Assembly (NCBI GenBank): GCA_031278395.1
Contig: JAITKM010000032.1
Span: forward strand, 1-32,075
DNA length: 32,075 nt
Direction of reading: 5' to 3'
Source of the DNA: Deltaproteobacteria bacterium
GTDB taxonomy: Bacteria > Bdellovibrionota_C > UBA2361 > SZUA-149 > JAITKM01
Made by a program: the position numbers and the translations under genes. The notes beneath the pieces are model-generated. The model searched no databases and was not told the origin of the DNA. It saw only the letters and a program-made list of their open reading frames with translations. This document shows, piece after piece, positions 16,544 through 25,664 of this stretch (its first letter is position 1; each line of letters begins with the position of its first letter).

Positions 16544-18157
16544 ATGCAAGAAAATAATAACTTAATTCCACTTTCAGATGATATTTGTAATTATTCAGCC
16601 AAAAATTGGCGTGAGTTAGCGCTTTGTTCAACTCCAGAAGCTAGAAAGATTTTACCATATGAAACAGCTAGCGCTTTATGTGTGTTACCTCTTAATATAG
16701 TAAGAGATAACGAGCGGCAGATTTTAGTTGCAATTATTCCAGATGGTTCTGATGATAATTTTTTAAAACAGCTAACTTTTGCTTGCGGCATGCAGATACA
16801 GTCAGAGTATGCTAATGTGGAAGATTTGCAAAAAGCTATTTTTTTAGCTTATCGAGGTTCACAGGTTCTACTTGATAAGGCAGTTTTAGATGTTCCAAAT
16901 AATATAGTCAGCCCAAAAAACAAGTTTGAAATTCCCCTTAACAGCCCGATTCCTAATCTTTTAAATGCCTTACTAGAGAGAGCTATTAACTTATCAGCTT
17001 CTGATATTCATTTAGAAGCTACTAAAGATACCTATCGAGTGCGTTTTCGTGTACATGGTTATCTTTTTGAAGAGGATAAATTAAAACTCAATAAACTATC
17101 TGGCGATCAGTTAATTAGTCGAATAAAAGTCTTAACTAAGTTAAATACAACCAAGACACATGAGTGTTTGGAAGGCGCTTTTAGTTTTGAAAATAGCGCC
17201 TGGTCAGTTAGGCTTAGGGTTTCTATTATTCCAACTTTTTTTGGCGAAAAAGTTGTGCTGCGGCTTTTGGATAATCGCTTTTTAGACGAACTAAGAGCTT
17301 ATTCTAATTCAGATATTTTTTATCAGCTTGGTTTTTCTAATGACGGAGCTAATCAGTTAAAATTTCATTTAGGAGCCAATGATGGTTTGATTATTACGAC
17401 AGGTCCAACAGGTAGCGGAAAGTCAACTTTGCTTTATGCATGTCTGGAATATTTAAATAACGCGAGTAAAAATATTGTTACAATTGAAGATCCAGTTGAG
17501 AGAATTATTGCGGGAGTTAATCAAATTGAAATATCAGAAAAGGATGGAATGACAGCTGAAAATTTATTAACTAGTATTTTAAGGCAGGATCCAGATATCT
17601 TATTAGTTGGCGAAATTCGCACGCCGGATGTTGCTAAAACTGCATTAGTAGCTGGAATTACGGGACATTTAGTTTTAACTAGTTTACATGCAACAAATTG
17701 TCTTGAGGTATTAAATCGTTTTGGACAGTTTAAATTAGATAAACAATTAATTGCTAGTGGGGTGAGATTAATTATTTCTCAAAGATTGCTGGCTAAGAAC
17801 TGTCCGTATTGCATAGAAAATGCGGAAATTTCAGCAGCTGGGCGCAAGTTGTTAAATATTCCTGAAGAAGTGGTGTTAAAAAAATCAAGAGGTTGTCAGT
17901 TTTGTTCTGGTACAGGATTAAGCGGCAGAATCGCGGTTTTTGAGCAGTTAAGTTTTAATGAAAGGCTGCAACTAGCAATAACTAACGAGCCAACAGCTAA
18001 GAATAGCAAAGGTTATTTAAGTAATTTAAAACAGGTTGCAATAGAAAACGGGTATGTTTCTTTAGTTTTTGCCATTCGGGATGAATTGTTAAAAGGCAGT
18101 GTTTCACCGCAAGTTGCTTTGGCTGCTTTGGGTCTTAATACCGAGTTACTCTTGTGA
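16544..18157 (+). CDS. pilB: PilB/GspE-type pilus or secretion assembly ATPase
   Basis: A 537-residue hexameric ATPase that powers assembly of type IV pili or type II secretion pseudopili from the cytoplasmic face of the inner membrane. Residues 1-110 form the N-terminal domain. SASDIHLEA at 151-159 is the start of the second domain. Walker A GPTGSGKST is at 287-295, the Asp box near VTIEDPVER, Walker B in DILLVGEIR at 351-359, and the His box in GHLVLTSLHA. A tetracysteine zinc site (C420, C423, C451, C454) marks PilB/GspE rather than PilT. No pilin, pilC or pilD gene is adjacent, so pilB versus gspE cannot be settled. No Shine-Dalgarno is visible. A weak hairpin with a T run follows near 18178-18218. 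Confidence 0.88.
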   Translation: MQENNNLIPLSDDICNYSAKNWRELALCSTPEARKILPYETASALCVLPLNIVRDNERQILVAIIPDGSDDNFLKQLTFACGMQIQSEYANVEDLQKAIFLAYRGSQVLLDKAVLDVPNNIVSPKNKFEIPLNSPIPNLLNALLERAINLSASDIHLEATKDTYRVRFRVHGYLFEEDKLKLNKLSGDQLISRIKVLTKLNTTKTHECLEGAFSFENSAWSVRLRVSIIPTFFGEKVVLRLLDNRFLDELRAYSNSDIFYQLGFSNDGANQLKFHLGANDGLIITTGPTGSGKSTLLYACLEYLNNASKNIVTIEDPVERIIAGVNQIEISEKDGMTAENLLTSILRQDPDILLVGEIRTPDVAKTALVAGITGHLVLTSLHATNCLEVLNRFGQFKLDKQLIASGVRLIISQRLLAKNCPYCIENAEISAAGRKLLNIPEEVVLKKSRGCQFCSGTGLSGRIAVFEQLSFNERLQLAITNEPTAKNSKGYLSNLKQVAIENGYVSLVFAIRDELLKGSVSPQVALAALGLNTELLL

Positions 18158-18382
18158 TTTTTTTATCTCAGAGGCTTGAAGTAATATAGGAATTCGCTTT
18201 TTATAACTTCAGTTTTTTGCTTTTTACAGTATTTTGGTCGATGTAAATTCTTATCATACAAAGTATTAGCACTTCTTATTTATCCAGAAAAAATTATTGG
18301 TCGTGAAGAATTGAATTGTAGACAACAAAATTTTTTGGTAGCCAGTGAAAATTCATTGGTCAAAAATGATAAATAAATTGAA

Positions 18383-20185
18383 ATGTTAAATAGACCAAAT
18401 GTTATGTCAGAAAAAATACAGACGGTATCAAAATTATCAAGGCGACAGACGGTAGAAGTAAAAGCAGGTCAGGTCGGTATTGGAGGAAACAATCCAGTCA
18501 GAATACAGACAATGGTTACAACTCCGACGTCGAATATTGCAGCGACCGTCGAAGCGTGTATGAAAGTCGCCGACGTGGGCGCTGAATTAGTAAGAATCAC
18601 TGCGCCAACAATTAAGGATGCTGAGGCATTGGGACTTATTAGGCAGGAACTGCGGGCGAAAGGCTACTCAATTCCCTTAATTGCTGACATACATTTTAAT
18701 CCTGACGTCGCTGAAATTGCTGCTAAAAACGTCGAAAAAATAAGAATTAACCCAGGAAATTTCACCGATAAACAGGCAATACTGCAGCCTGAGGACGTCG
18801 CGGATTTCGAACAGCGCTGGAATGACGATTTGGTAAAACTGCGGACACGATTCGTCGCACTGTTAAACGTCTGCAAAGAATACACTACGGCGTTGAGAAT
18901 TGGCTCGAACCACGGTTCACTTTCAGGACGGATAATGTCGAAATATGGCAATACTCCCGCAGGAATGGTTGAATCAGCAATGGAATTTCTACGAATCTGC
19001 AAAGACGAAAATTTCAATAATGTTGTTGTTTCAATGAAGGCAAGTAATACAAAAATAATGGTGCAGGCATACCGGCTTTTAGTTGCGGCAATGGACGCCG
19101 AAGATATGCACTATCCCCTACATCTGGGGGTTACCGAAGCCGGCGACGGCGAAGATGGAAGAATAAAATCAGCGGTAGGAATAGGAAGTCTGCTTGCCGA
19201 CGGACTTGGTGACACAATTAGAGTCTCGTTAACTGAAGCCCCAGAAAATGAAATCCCTGTTGCAAAAGAAATTGTCCGTTATTTGGCTAGCGGCAATTCT
19301 GGAATTTCGGAATGTATTAGATTTGATTATTCTAATCAAAAATCCGGCCGAACTTCGCTGTTGGGAAATGAAGTTGTTGTTATTTCGGACTTGTCGAAAT
19401 TAAATCCCGTAACTGCGTCTGATATCGAAAGTTTGGGTTCGAAGCCGGATTGCCCGCAGAAAAATCCTGTTCCTGAATATATCTATACTGGCTCTTCAAG
19501 ATTTGATGCCGACAACGATAATCCTAAAATAATACATGACAGCAATAATAATTTTATATTTTGTAATTGCTCAAAGTTTGACACTTCGTTTTTAGCCTGG
19601 TTACGCGAAAACCAAAACAAGGCGCTTGTGGTTTCATTTGATAACGCAGTCAGTATAACCGAGCGACGCTCCTTTTTTCTCGACCTACAAAGAAACGGAA
19701 TCGTCAACCCAGTTATTATTGCCCTGAGTTACAGCGAGCTGGATTTTGAAAAGTTACAGATAATGGCAGCCTGCGATTTTGGTGCCTTGTTGATTGACGG
19801 GTTTGGGGACGGGATAATGTTGTCAGCTGAGCCATGTATTTCGCCGAAACTTGTCGCCGACCTTTGTTTCCGAATACTTCAAGCTGCAAGAGTGCGTTAC
19901 ACACGCACAGAGTATATCGCATGTCCCGGCTGCGGACGCACTCTGTTTGATTTGCAGGATACACTGAAAAAAGTTAAAGCAGCCACATCCCAATTCAATA
20001 ATTTAAAAATCGGTATTATGGGATGTATTGTAAACGGTCCAGGCGAAATGGTTGATGCTGATTACGGTTATGTTGGCTCTGGTCCAGGAAAAATTACCTT
20101 ATATAAAGGTAAGGAAGTGGTGAAAAAGAATATACCGCAACAAAATGCTATCGAAGAATTGATTGAGTTAATAAAAAAAGGGTAA
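18383..20185 (+). CDS. ispG: 4-hydroxy-3-methylbut-2-enyl diphosphate synthase (long form)
   Basis: The GcpE enzyme of the MEP isoprenoid pathway, converting MEcPP to HMBPP with a [4Fe-4S] cluster. The N-terminal TIM barrel shows QTMVTTPTSNIAATVEACMK, AELVRITAPT, PLIADIHFNP and IRINPGNF. The C-terminal cluster domain has C514 and C517 in CPGCGRT, C548 in GCIVNGPGE, and the catalytic Glu555. At 600 residues it is the long form with an extra domain between barrel and cluster domain, as in chlamydiae, Bacteroidetes and plants, rather than the roughly 370-residue E. coli form. The interior is rich in GTC, GAC and GCC codons (about 52% GC in two samples) against about 37% in the neighbour, and falls back toward the end, suggesting foreign origin. 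An alternative start is ATG at 18404. Confidence 0.95.
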   Translation: MLNRPNVMSEKIQTVSKLSRRQTVEVKAGQVGIGGNNPVRIQTMVTTPTSNIAATVEACMKVADVGAELVRITAPTIKDAEALGLIRQELRAKGYSIPLIADIHFNPDVAEIAAKNVEKIRINPGNFTDKQAILQPEDVADFEQRWNDDLVKLRTRFVALLNVCKEYTTALRIGSNHGSLSGRIMSKYGNTPAGMVESAMEFLRICKDENFNNVVVSMKASNTKIMVQAYRLLVAAMDAEDMHYPLHLGVTEAGDGEDGRIKSAVGIGSLLADGLGDTIRVSLTEAPENEIPVAKEIVRYLASGNSGISECIRFDYSNQKSGRTSLLGNEVVVISDLSKLNPVTASDIESLGSKPDCPQKNPVPEYIYTGSSRFDADNDNPKIIHDSNNNFIFCNCSKFDTSFLAWLRENQNKALVVSFDNAVSITERRSFFLDLQRNGIVNPVIIALSYSELDFEKLQIMAACDFGALLIDGFGDGIMLSAEPCISPKLVADLCFRILQAARVRYTRTEYIACPGCGRTLFDLQDTLKKVKAATSQFNNLKIGIMGCIVNGPGEMVDADYGYVGSGPGKITLYKGKEVVKKNIPQQNAIEELIELIKKG

Positions 20186-20208
20186 GTATTTAGTTGCTAC
20201 TTACGACG

Positions 20209-21300
20209 TCAGAATGGTGCTTTAATATATTCCAAGACTTCTTGCATATTTTTACTAGCTTCGAATTTTTTTTCGACGAACTGACGACCTCTTTTGCCAA
20301 GCGCTGAACATAATTGCGGGTTCTGAATTAGAGTTTGTAACTTGTCCGCAAAAGCTTCTAAATTATATGCTTCAACTAAATATCCATTTTCTCCATCAGA
20401 GATTAATTCAGGATTACTACTTACATTAAAAGCCACTAGCGGAAGTTGGCAAGCCATGGCTTCGGCTAATACATAACCAAAGCCCTCCCAGCGAGAAGTT
20501 AATGCAAAAATCCCCCCTCCCCCACTATTGGTTAGAAATTCAGCACTATTACTGACCAAGCCCATAAACTCAACCCTATCCGAAACTCCTAACTCTTCTG
20601 CTTGCTTTTTTAAAACAGGCAATAAAACTCCAGCACCACCAATTTTTACCTGACAATTAACTCCACGCTGTTTTAAGATTGCCGCAATTTTTATTAATAA
20701 ATCTTGTCCTTTTTGAAAAACACAGCGTCCTAAATTGAGAATCACGCAGTTCGCAGAGTTTATCTCAACCGCATAACTACTAGGTTTAAACTGCTCAAGC
20801 TCAACCCCGTTGTATATTACTTTAATTTTATTTTCAGGAAAGAGCTTAGGATTGTTTTGTAGAATAGATTTTTTAGTTGCTAATGAGTTGACGAGAATGT
20901 CGTCTAAACAATTTTTAAACAACCAGCGATTTAAAGAAGTGTTTTTAATCGGAATGGCAAGACCACGGCGATAAATAATACGAGCAGTTCCAGCTAAGCG
21001 GGCGCTAGGCGCGGCAATTTTTAAATCTTTTGAAAAATTTAAAATAATGACGTCAAACTTTTGTTGTTTCAAGAATAAAAAAACTTTTAAGAATTTAAAA
21101 GGATTTAAAAAACTAAGATTCGTGAGTTTAAAAGCTTTAGTTTTAAGATTTAAATCACTGGCGCGTGCCAATAGTTCGCTTTGGTAGTTGCCGACAAGCC
21201 GAACTTCGTGCCCGTCTTTTAAACACGCTAAGGCGGTATCTAAATGCCACTTTTCACCACCGCCCCAAACGTTTGTGCTATTAAAAAAACAGATTTTCAT
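20209..21300 (-). CDS. GT4-family (group 1) glycosyltransferase
   Basis: A 363-residue GT-B fold glycosyltransferase. The N-terminal FNSTNVWGGGEKWHLDTALA contains the Gly-rich acceptor-side loop. The C-terminal half has NLGRCVFQKGQDLLIKI, SRWEGFGYVLAEAMACQLP with the E-x7-E donor-binding motif, and NPELISDGENGYLV. Closest in style to enzymes that build LPS, capsule or glycolipids at the inner face of the membrane. There are no membrane helices. The run NSGGGG just before the E-x7-E motif is encoded by a C-rich stretch on the + strand but is in frame. It converges with ispG, with 23 bases between, and is divergent from purS. Sugar and acceptor are unknown. Confidence 0.85.
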   Translation of the reverse strand: MKICFFNSTNVWGGGEKWHLDTALACLKDGHEVRLVGNYQSELLARASDLNLKTKAFKLTNLSFLNPFKFLKVFLFLKQQKFDVIILNFSKDLKIAAPSARLAGTARIIYRRGLAIPIKNTSLNRWLFKNCLDDILVNSLATKKSILQNNPKLFPENKIKVIYNGVELEQFKPSSYAVEINSANCVILNLGRCVFQKGQDLLIKIAAILKQRGVNCQVKIGGAGVLLPVLKKQAEELGVSDRVEFMGLVSNSAEFLTNSGGGGIFALTSRWEGFGYVLAEAMACQLPLVAFNVSSNPELISDGENGYLVEAYNLEAFADKLQTLIQNPQLCSALGKRGRQFVEKKFEASKNMQEVLEYIKAPF

Positions 21301-21502
21301 ATCTGGGGTGGAGTATGTTATCGTTTAGAAATTGTCAAGATTTCATCAGCTTCCCTCTCCAAGTAGAGCTTTTTTGCCCTTTCTATGATTTTTAGGCTTT
21401 GTTTTGTCTGAATTCTTTTTTCCCTTTTCAAGTTAGAATTTTCCGTTTATAGAAATGTAGCTTTTTTGGGGTCTCTGCTTACGAATAATAAAGGTAAAAA
21501 TT

Positions 21503-21742
21503 ATGAAAGCAAATGTATTAATTCGTTTAAATGAAGATGTGTTAGACGCTGCTGGACGGATTCTAAAACAAAGATTAATTGAACTTGGTTTTACTGAGGT
21601 TAGAAACGCTAAAATCGGGCGCTTAATTGAGTTAGATTTGGAAACTGCTGATAAAGATGGCGCGCGGGAAAGAATTCAAAAAATGTGCGATATACTATTG
21701 GCAAACGGAGATGTAGAAAATACGATAACCCTGTTTGAATAA
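21503..21742 (+). CDS. purS: FGAM synthetase subunit PurS
   Basis: 79 residues, the normal PurS length. It has the expected beta-alpha-beta pattern: ANVLIRLNEDVLDAAGRILK, then NAKIGRLIELDL, then MCDILLANGDVENTITLFE. PurS dimers bridge PurL and PurQ in the multi-subunit FGAM synthetase. AAAGG lies about 8 bases upstream of the ATG. purQ follows after 9 bases. Unlike its two partners in this window, PurS shows no obvious loss of family signatures, though it has no catalytic residues to lose. Confidence 0.92.
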   Translation: MKANVLIRLNEDVLDAAGRILKQRLIELGFTEVRNAKIGRLIELDLETADKDGARERIQKMCDILLANGDVENTITLFE

Positions 21743-21751
21743 TAAGAGAGC

Positions 21752-22429
21752 ATGACAAAAATAGTAATTATTGATCTTCCGGGGGCAAATTCAGCCGTTG
21801 AAATGAGCGCGACTTTAAATCAACTGGGACATACGGTCAGAATAGCAAATTATAAAGAAGAAACATTGAAAAATACAGAATTGATTATTTTACCCGGCGG
21901 CTATTCTTTTGGTGATTATCTTCGCCCCGGCGCTTTAGCTAAAGACGTCCCAGTGATGGGGGCAGTTAAAAAATTTGCTCGTGATGAGGGACCGGTTTTG
22001 GGAATAGGTAACGGTTTTCAGATCTTATGCGAAGCTAAAATTTTGCCAGGTATTCTTTTTCAAAATCCAACTTTAACTTTTTTTAGAAACGATATTTATG
22101 TGAAAGTTTTATCAAATAATACTTTTATTACAAAAAATATTGAACCAGAGACAGTTTTAAAACTTCCGTTAGCTTGCTATTATGGCAGTTATTACACAGA
22201 TAAAAGAACTATTAACGATATGGAAGAGTTTCAAAAAATAACTTTAAAATATTGTGATGAATTTGGTGAAATACATTATAATGATTCAAACCCAACCGAG
22301 AGTTTAAATGCGGTAGCTGGAATTGTCAGTCGTCATGGCAACGTGGTGGGTTTAATGCCTCGTATTGATAGAGCTGTTAGTGAATTATTTGGAAATACTA
22401 ATGGATTAAAATTCTTTGAGTCTTTGTAA
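21752..22429 (+). CDS. purQ: PurQ homologue lacking the glutaminase catalytic triad
   Basis: 225 residues, the usual length for PurQ, the class I amidotransferase that feeds ammonia from glutamine to PurL. The fold is clear: LILPGGYSFGDYLRPGALA at about 46-64, GPVLGIGNGFQIL at 80-92, and LNAVAGIVSRHGNVVGLMP at 185-203. The nucleophile elbow, normally GICNGFQIL, has Gly at position 86 (codon GGT) instead of Cys. The MPHPERA motif reads MPRIDRA, replacing His with Arg204 and Glu with Asp206. The conserved AHGEG segment reads ACYYG. Glutamine hydrolysis by the known mechanism is therefore not expected. The frame is intact and coupled to purS, arguing for a retained structural or new role. Confidence 0.9.
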   Translation: MTKIVIIDLPGANSAVEMSATLNQLGHTVRIANYKEETLKNTELIILPGGYSFGDYLRPGALAKDVPVMGAVKKFARDEGPVLGIGNGFQILCEAKILPGILFQNPTLTFFRNDIYVKVLSNNTFITKNIEPETVLKLPLACYYGSYYTDKRTINDMEEFQKITLKYCDEFGEIHYNDSNPTESLNAVAGIVSRHGNVVGLMPRIDRAVSELFGNTNGLKFFESL

Positions 22430-22530
22430 TAATTGTTATGGGTTAATGGTTAATTTTGGTATTTTAAAAAAAAAACTAACTAGTTGATTTTATTTTGTTT
22501 TTTACTTTCATATTAATAAATGAATAAAAA

Positions 22531-23349
22531 ATGCCGAAGATATTCAAGAATAAATCCCTAGTAGGGGGAGCCTTAAAAAAACGAGCTGTTGAAAGGATTG
22601 TATTAGCGACAGAAAAAAAGAATGAAGAAGCCAAAAAATTCTTTTCTTTTTCTTTAGGGCAGATGCTATTGATTTGGTTAAATATAGGTTTAATCATGGC
22701 ATTGACCCTAGCGGTAGGGTTTTATATTGGTCGAGATTATGGTGTGAATTTCGCCTTAGAAAATCAGGATCGAGTAGATGTGAGAGTCCCATTGGTTAGA
22801 CCTATTATGCCGAGCGGTTTAGAGGATGAAATAAAAGCTACTACTAATGAAGTGCCAGAGTATTTAACGCCAAGTAGTGAGATGCCTACTGTGGTTGCAG
22901 TTATTGAAAGTAGTCAAGCTTCTTCAAAAGCTGCGCTTGAAATACAAAGCTCAGCCATAAGTAGTAGTGTTAGTATAAAATCTTCGAAGAAGGTTACTGT
23001 TTCAAGTCGTTTGACATTGTCAAGCAGTAGTAAGAGGAGCAGTAGAACTGTTCAGTCTAGCGCTAAAAAAGTTAGCTCTAGTTCTACTAACTTAACGCCT
23101 AGGTATAAGTGGTATATTCAGGCAATAGTAGTTCCTACTAAACAGGAAGCGGAAGAGATTGTTAACAGCAGTTCAGAACTTGCAAAGCAATATAAAATAT
23201 TGCCAATAACCAATAGTAAGGGAAAGGTAACATCATATAAAGTTATAGTCGGACCTTTTAAGACACAAGCCCAAGCCGAAGCTAAAAAGGAAGGACTAAA
23301 AAAGAATAAGAAGTTGGCTCAAGATATGTTTGTGAGCCGGTTTGATTAA
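22531..23349 (+). CDS. SPOR-domain membrane protein with Ser-rich linker
   Basis: A 272-residue inner-membrane protein. A cytoplasmic N-terminus of about 42 residues is followed by one membrane helix (43-66, including LLIWLNIGLIMALTLAVGF). A long periplasmic linker extremely rich in Ser follows (about 125-185). Residues 190-272 form a SPOR domain (YKWYIQAIVVPTKQEAEEIV, then SYKVIVGPFKTQAQAEA). SPOR domains bind glycan strands stripped of peptides at division sites, so a role in septal wall work is likely. It has the layout of FtsN/DamX-type proteins. It starts a compact same-strand cluster with the phosphatase gene 38 bases downstream. Confidence 0.8.
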   Translation: MPKIFKNKSLVGGALKKRAVERIVLATEKKNEEAKKFFSFSLGQMLLIWLNIGLIMALTLAVGFYIGRDYGVNFALENQDRVDVRVPLVRPIMPSGLEDEIKATTNEVPEYLTPSSEMPTVVAVIESSQASSKAALEIQSSAISSSVSIKSSKKVTVSSRLTLSSSSKRSSRTVQSSAKKVSSSSTNLTPRYKWYIQAIVVPTKQEAEEIVNSSSELAKQYKILPITNSKGKVTSYKVIVGPFKTQAQAEAKKEGLKKNKKLAQDMFVSRFD

Positions 23350-23387
23350 ATTTGTGGATAATATTTAGTAGTTCAAAGTTTGTTGCA

Positions 23388-25664
23388 ATGAGTGAAACTG
23401 ATTCTAAAAAATTATTATATAAGCAATATAAATTGCAGTTTTCTGTGCGTTCAGATGTTGGCAAACAGCGCACAGAAAATCAAGATTATTATGCTTATTC
23501 CAAAACAGGTAAATCGCAATTGTTTGTCGTAGCTGACGGTATGGGTGGTGCTAGCGGTGGACAAATTGCTTCTAGCACAGCTTGTCATGTTATTGCTCGC
23601 AATGCTTTTGCTTTAGATGGAAAAATCACCGAAGAATCTATTACCGAAGCCTTTGAAAAAGCTAATCAGGTTATTTATTGTTTAGGCGCTAATCAACCTG
23701 AGTTTGCTGGCATGGGAACAACAGTTGTGGCTTTAGGCTTTAATGGCGAAGATTACCTTATTGCTTATATTGGGGATTCAAGAATTTATCGCTTGCGTGG
23801 GAAAGAGTTTTTACAAATTTCTAAAGACCATACGGTTATTCAAGAATTATTAGAAAAAGGCGAGTTATCCCAAGAAGAGGCTAAAAATAGCCCAATCTCC
23901 AATGTGCTGACCAAATGTATCGGACCTAACTACACCATGAAAGAAGGGTTTGTTGTAAAAATTAATAAAGTTCAGCCAGGTGATATTTTCCTTTTATGTA
24001 GTGATGGTTTGTGTGGTGTGATGGATAATGATACGGAAATGAAAGATATCTTATCTTCCATGTCTTTAGATTTGGCAGTAGAAAAGCTAATTAATTTAGC
24101 CAATGCGCATAGTGGTAGTGACAATATTACGGCGCTGGTTGTTAAGGTGGATGAAGCTTTTAACGAAGAATTGCCACGTTTGTTAAATTGGAAAGTTGTT
24201 GATTTTATTTTCCCGAAACATGGTTTAACTTTAGATTTAGATTTTAATAATATTGATAAAGTTCTGCAAAAGCTTACTTATTCACTACCCTCAGCCGAGG
24301 TGTTAATTAAAAAGGAAGAGTTAGACGCTAATAAAACCAAAGAGCAAAATTCTTGTTATGCAGGAGATAACAAATTAGAAAACCTTAAATTTCCACCAGC
24401 TACCGAGCAGGCAGAACCAGCTGCTGCCAATGCTCAACCTACCGTTCAGGAATTAGAAGCTAAAGTTGAGCAAATAGTTAATGCTCAAGGGGAGAAATAT
24501 AACGGTTCAGAAAGTAAAGAATATAGATTTATTAGTTTTCTTATTTCATTTTTGGTTTTGTTGTTTATTATTATTCCAGCCGGTTGGTTAGTAATTCGGA
24601 ATCAACACCAGGAAGATTTTAATGCTCAACAAAATAAAATTTTAGACGATATTCGCACGCAAGTTGATGAGCAGGCAGATAATGAGTTGCTAGTAGCAAC
24701 TAAATTGGAATTAGAAAACGAGCCTAAAAATGATCAAGATTTTAAATTAGCCAAAATTGAAGAGGAGTTAAAGCAAAGTTTTAGCTTAACGGTTAGCAAT
24801 TCTGAGCAGAGCTATCCAAGTTTAATAAATAGAATCAGAAAAATAAGTAAGTTAGTAGAAAAAAATTTACAAGCCAGCCGGAACCTAGTAGCGGTTTCAA
24901 AAAAGCCAAGAGAAGATATAGAAGCTGAAAAACGTGAAATTCGTGAATTGAAAATTAAATTGCGCAATGAAATTATTTTGCTAGATAAGAATTTAGGTTT
25001 ATTGGAAGCCACTTCGCAGGCTGAGGTTGACAAGTTAAAAGACAAGGTTTTTGAAAGGTTAGAGTGGGTAGCAAATGCTAGTGTTGTAATTGAAGAAAAA
25101 ATAGCAACCACCAAGGAGGAGTTGAATTTTTTATCAAAAAATAGAAAAAATCTTTTGGCGTTAGGTTTGGACGGCATAGATTTGGAGAACACTGTTTTAG
25201 CTCAGAGTAGGGTGATTTCGCAATTAGCAGCTGAATATAAAAAAGCAATTGTCGAATATCAAAATGCGGTTGCAGCTTGGGTTAACGATTCTAAAAATGC
25301 AGCTTTTGCTAATGAAATGACGGTGTCCGGAATTAAAGTGAATCGTTTAGAGAGAACTTTAAAGGAAATAACTTTAGAGCATCTGAATGCCATGCTTGAA
25401 GCCAAGAAAACCAAGTTGGTAGCTTTAGTCTTGCTACAGATAGATTTGGGATTATATCGAGAAGTTTTAGAACAAGAAAAAGGGTTAAACGAAACCTTTA
25501 AGATTGTAATTAGCGCTCAAGCTAAAGACACGGCTACTGATAAATTATTAGAACAGAGGATTACAGCCGAGAAGAAATATCAAAAACTAGAAGTTAAATT
25601 GCCTTTAACTGCTGAGTTAAAGTTAAATAAATCCGAAGCGATAGTTGAGATAGAAAAATTATGA
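23388..25664 (+). CDS. PP2C-family Ser/Thr phosphatase with membrane anchor and coiled-coil tail
   Basis: About 758 residues from ATG 23388 (MSETDSKKL); a TTG at 23352 is less likely. Residues 17-255 are a complete PP2C (PrpC/Stp1) domain: R21 with SDVGKQRTENQD, VVADGMGGASGG with D50, YIGDSRIYRL with D130, LLCSDGLCGV with D206, and GSDNITALVV with D245, the metal ligands expected for activity. An acidic linker (about 260-378) follows, then one membrane helix (381-403), then about 350 residues of predicted coiled coil outside the cytoplasm. That is much longer than ordinary PP2C proteins. It looks like a receptor-type phosphatase whose exterior senses or spans the periplasm. No Ser/Thr kinase gene is in the window. 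Its stop overlaps the next start by 4 bases (ATGA). Confidence 0.85.
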   Translation: MSETDSKKLLYKQYKLQFSVRSDVGKQRTENQDYYAYSKTGKSQLFVVADGMGGASGGQIASSTACHVIARNAFALDGKITEESITEAFEKANQVIYCLGANQPEFAGMGTTVVALGFNGEDYLIAYIGDSRIYRLRGKEFLQISKDHTVIQELLEKGELSQEEAKNSPISNVLTKCIGPNYTMKEGFVVKINKVQPGDIFLLCSDGLCGVMDNDTEMKDILSSMSLDLAVEKLINLANAHSGSDNITALVVKVDEAFNEELPRLLNWKVVDFIFPKHGLTLDLDFNNIDKVLQKLTYSLPSAEVLIKKEELDANKTKEQNSCYAGDNKLENLKFPPATEQAEPAAANAQPTVQELEAKVEQIVNAQGEKYNGSESKEYRFISFLISFLVLLFIIIPAGWLVIRNQHQEDFNAQQNKILDDIRTQVDEQADNELLVATKLELENEPKNDQDFKLAKIEEELKQSFSLTVSNSEQSYPSLINRIRKISKLVEKNLQASRNLVAVSKKPREDIEAEKREIRELKIKLRNEIILLDKNLGLLEATSQAEVDKLKDKVFERLEWVANASVVIEEKIATTKEELNFLSKNRKNLLALGLDGIDLENTVLAQSRVISQLAAEYKKAIVEYQNAVAAWVNDSKNAAFANEMTVSGIKVNRLERTLKEITLEHLNAMLEAKKTKLVALVLLQIDLGLYREVLEQEKGLNETFKIVISAQAKDTATDKLLEQRITAEKKYQKLEVKLPLTAELKLNKSEAIVEIEKL

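Noticed and set aside
18178-18218. Hairpin with T run after the pilB-like gene
   Set aside because: Only GAAGT/ACTTC pairs cleanly and the rest needs bulges; too weak to list as a terminator.
18185-18376. Stop-free + strand frame of about 63 codons before ispG
   Set aside because: It has no ATG, GTG or TTG start with ribosome-binding context and resembles no family I know; probably chance in AT-rich DNA.
20510-20530. C-rich run inside the GT4 gene, possibly another contingency tract
   Set aside because: It is interrupted, encodes a short Gly run in frame, and does not disrupt the glycosyltransferase.
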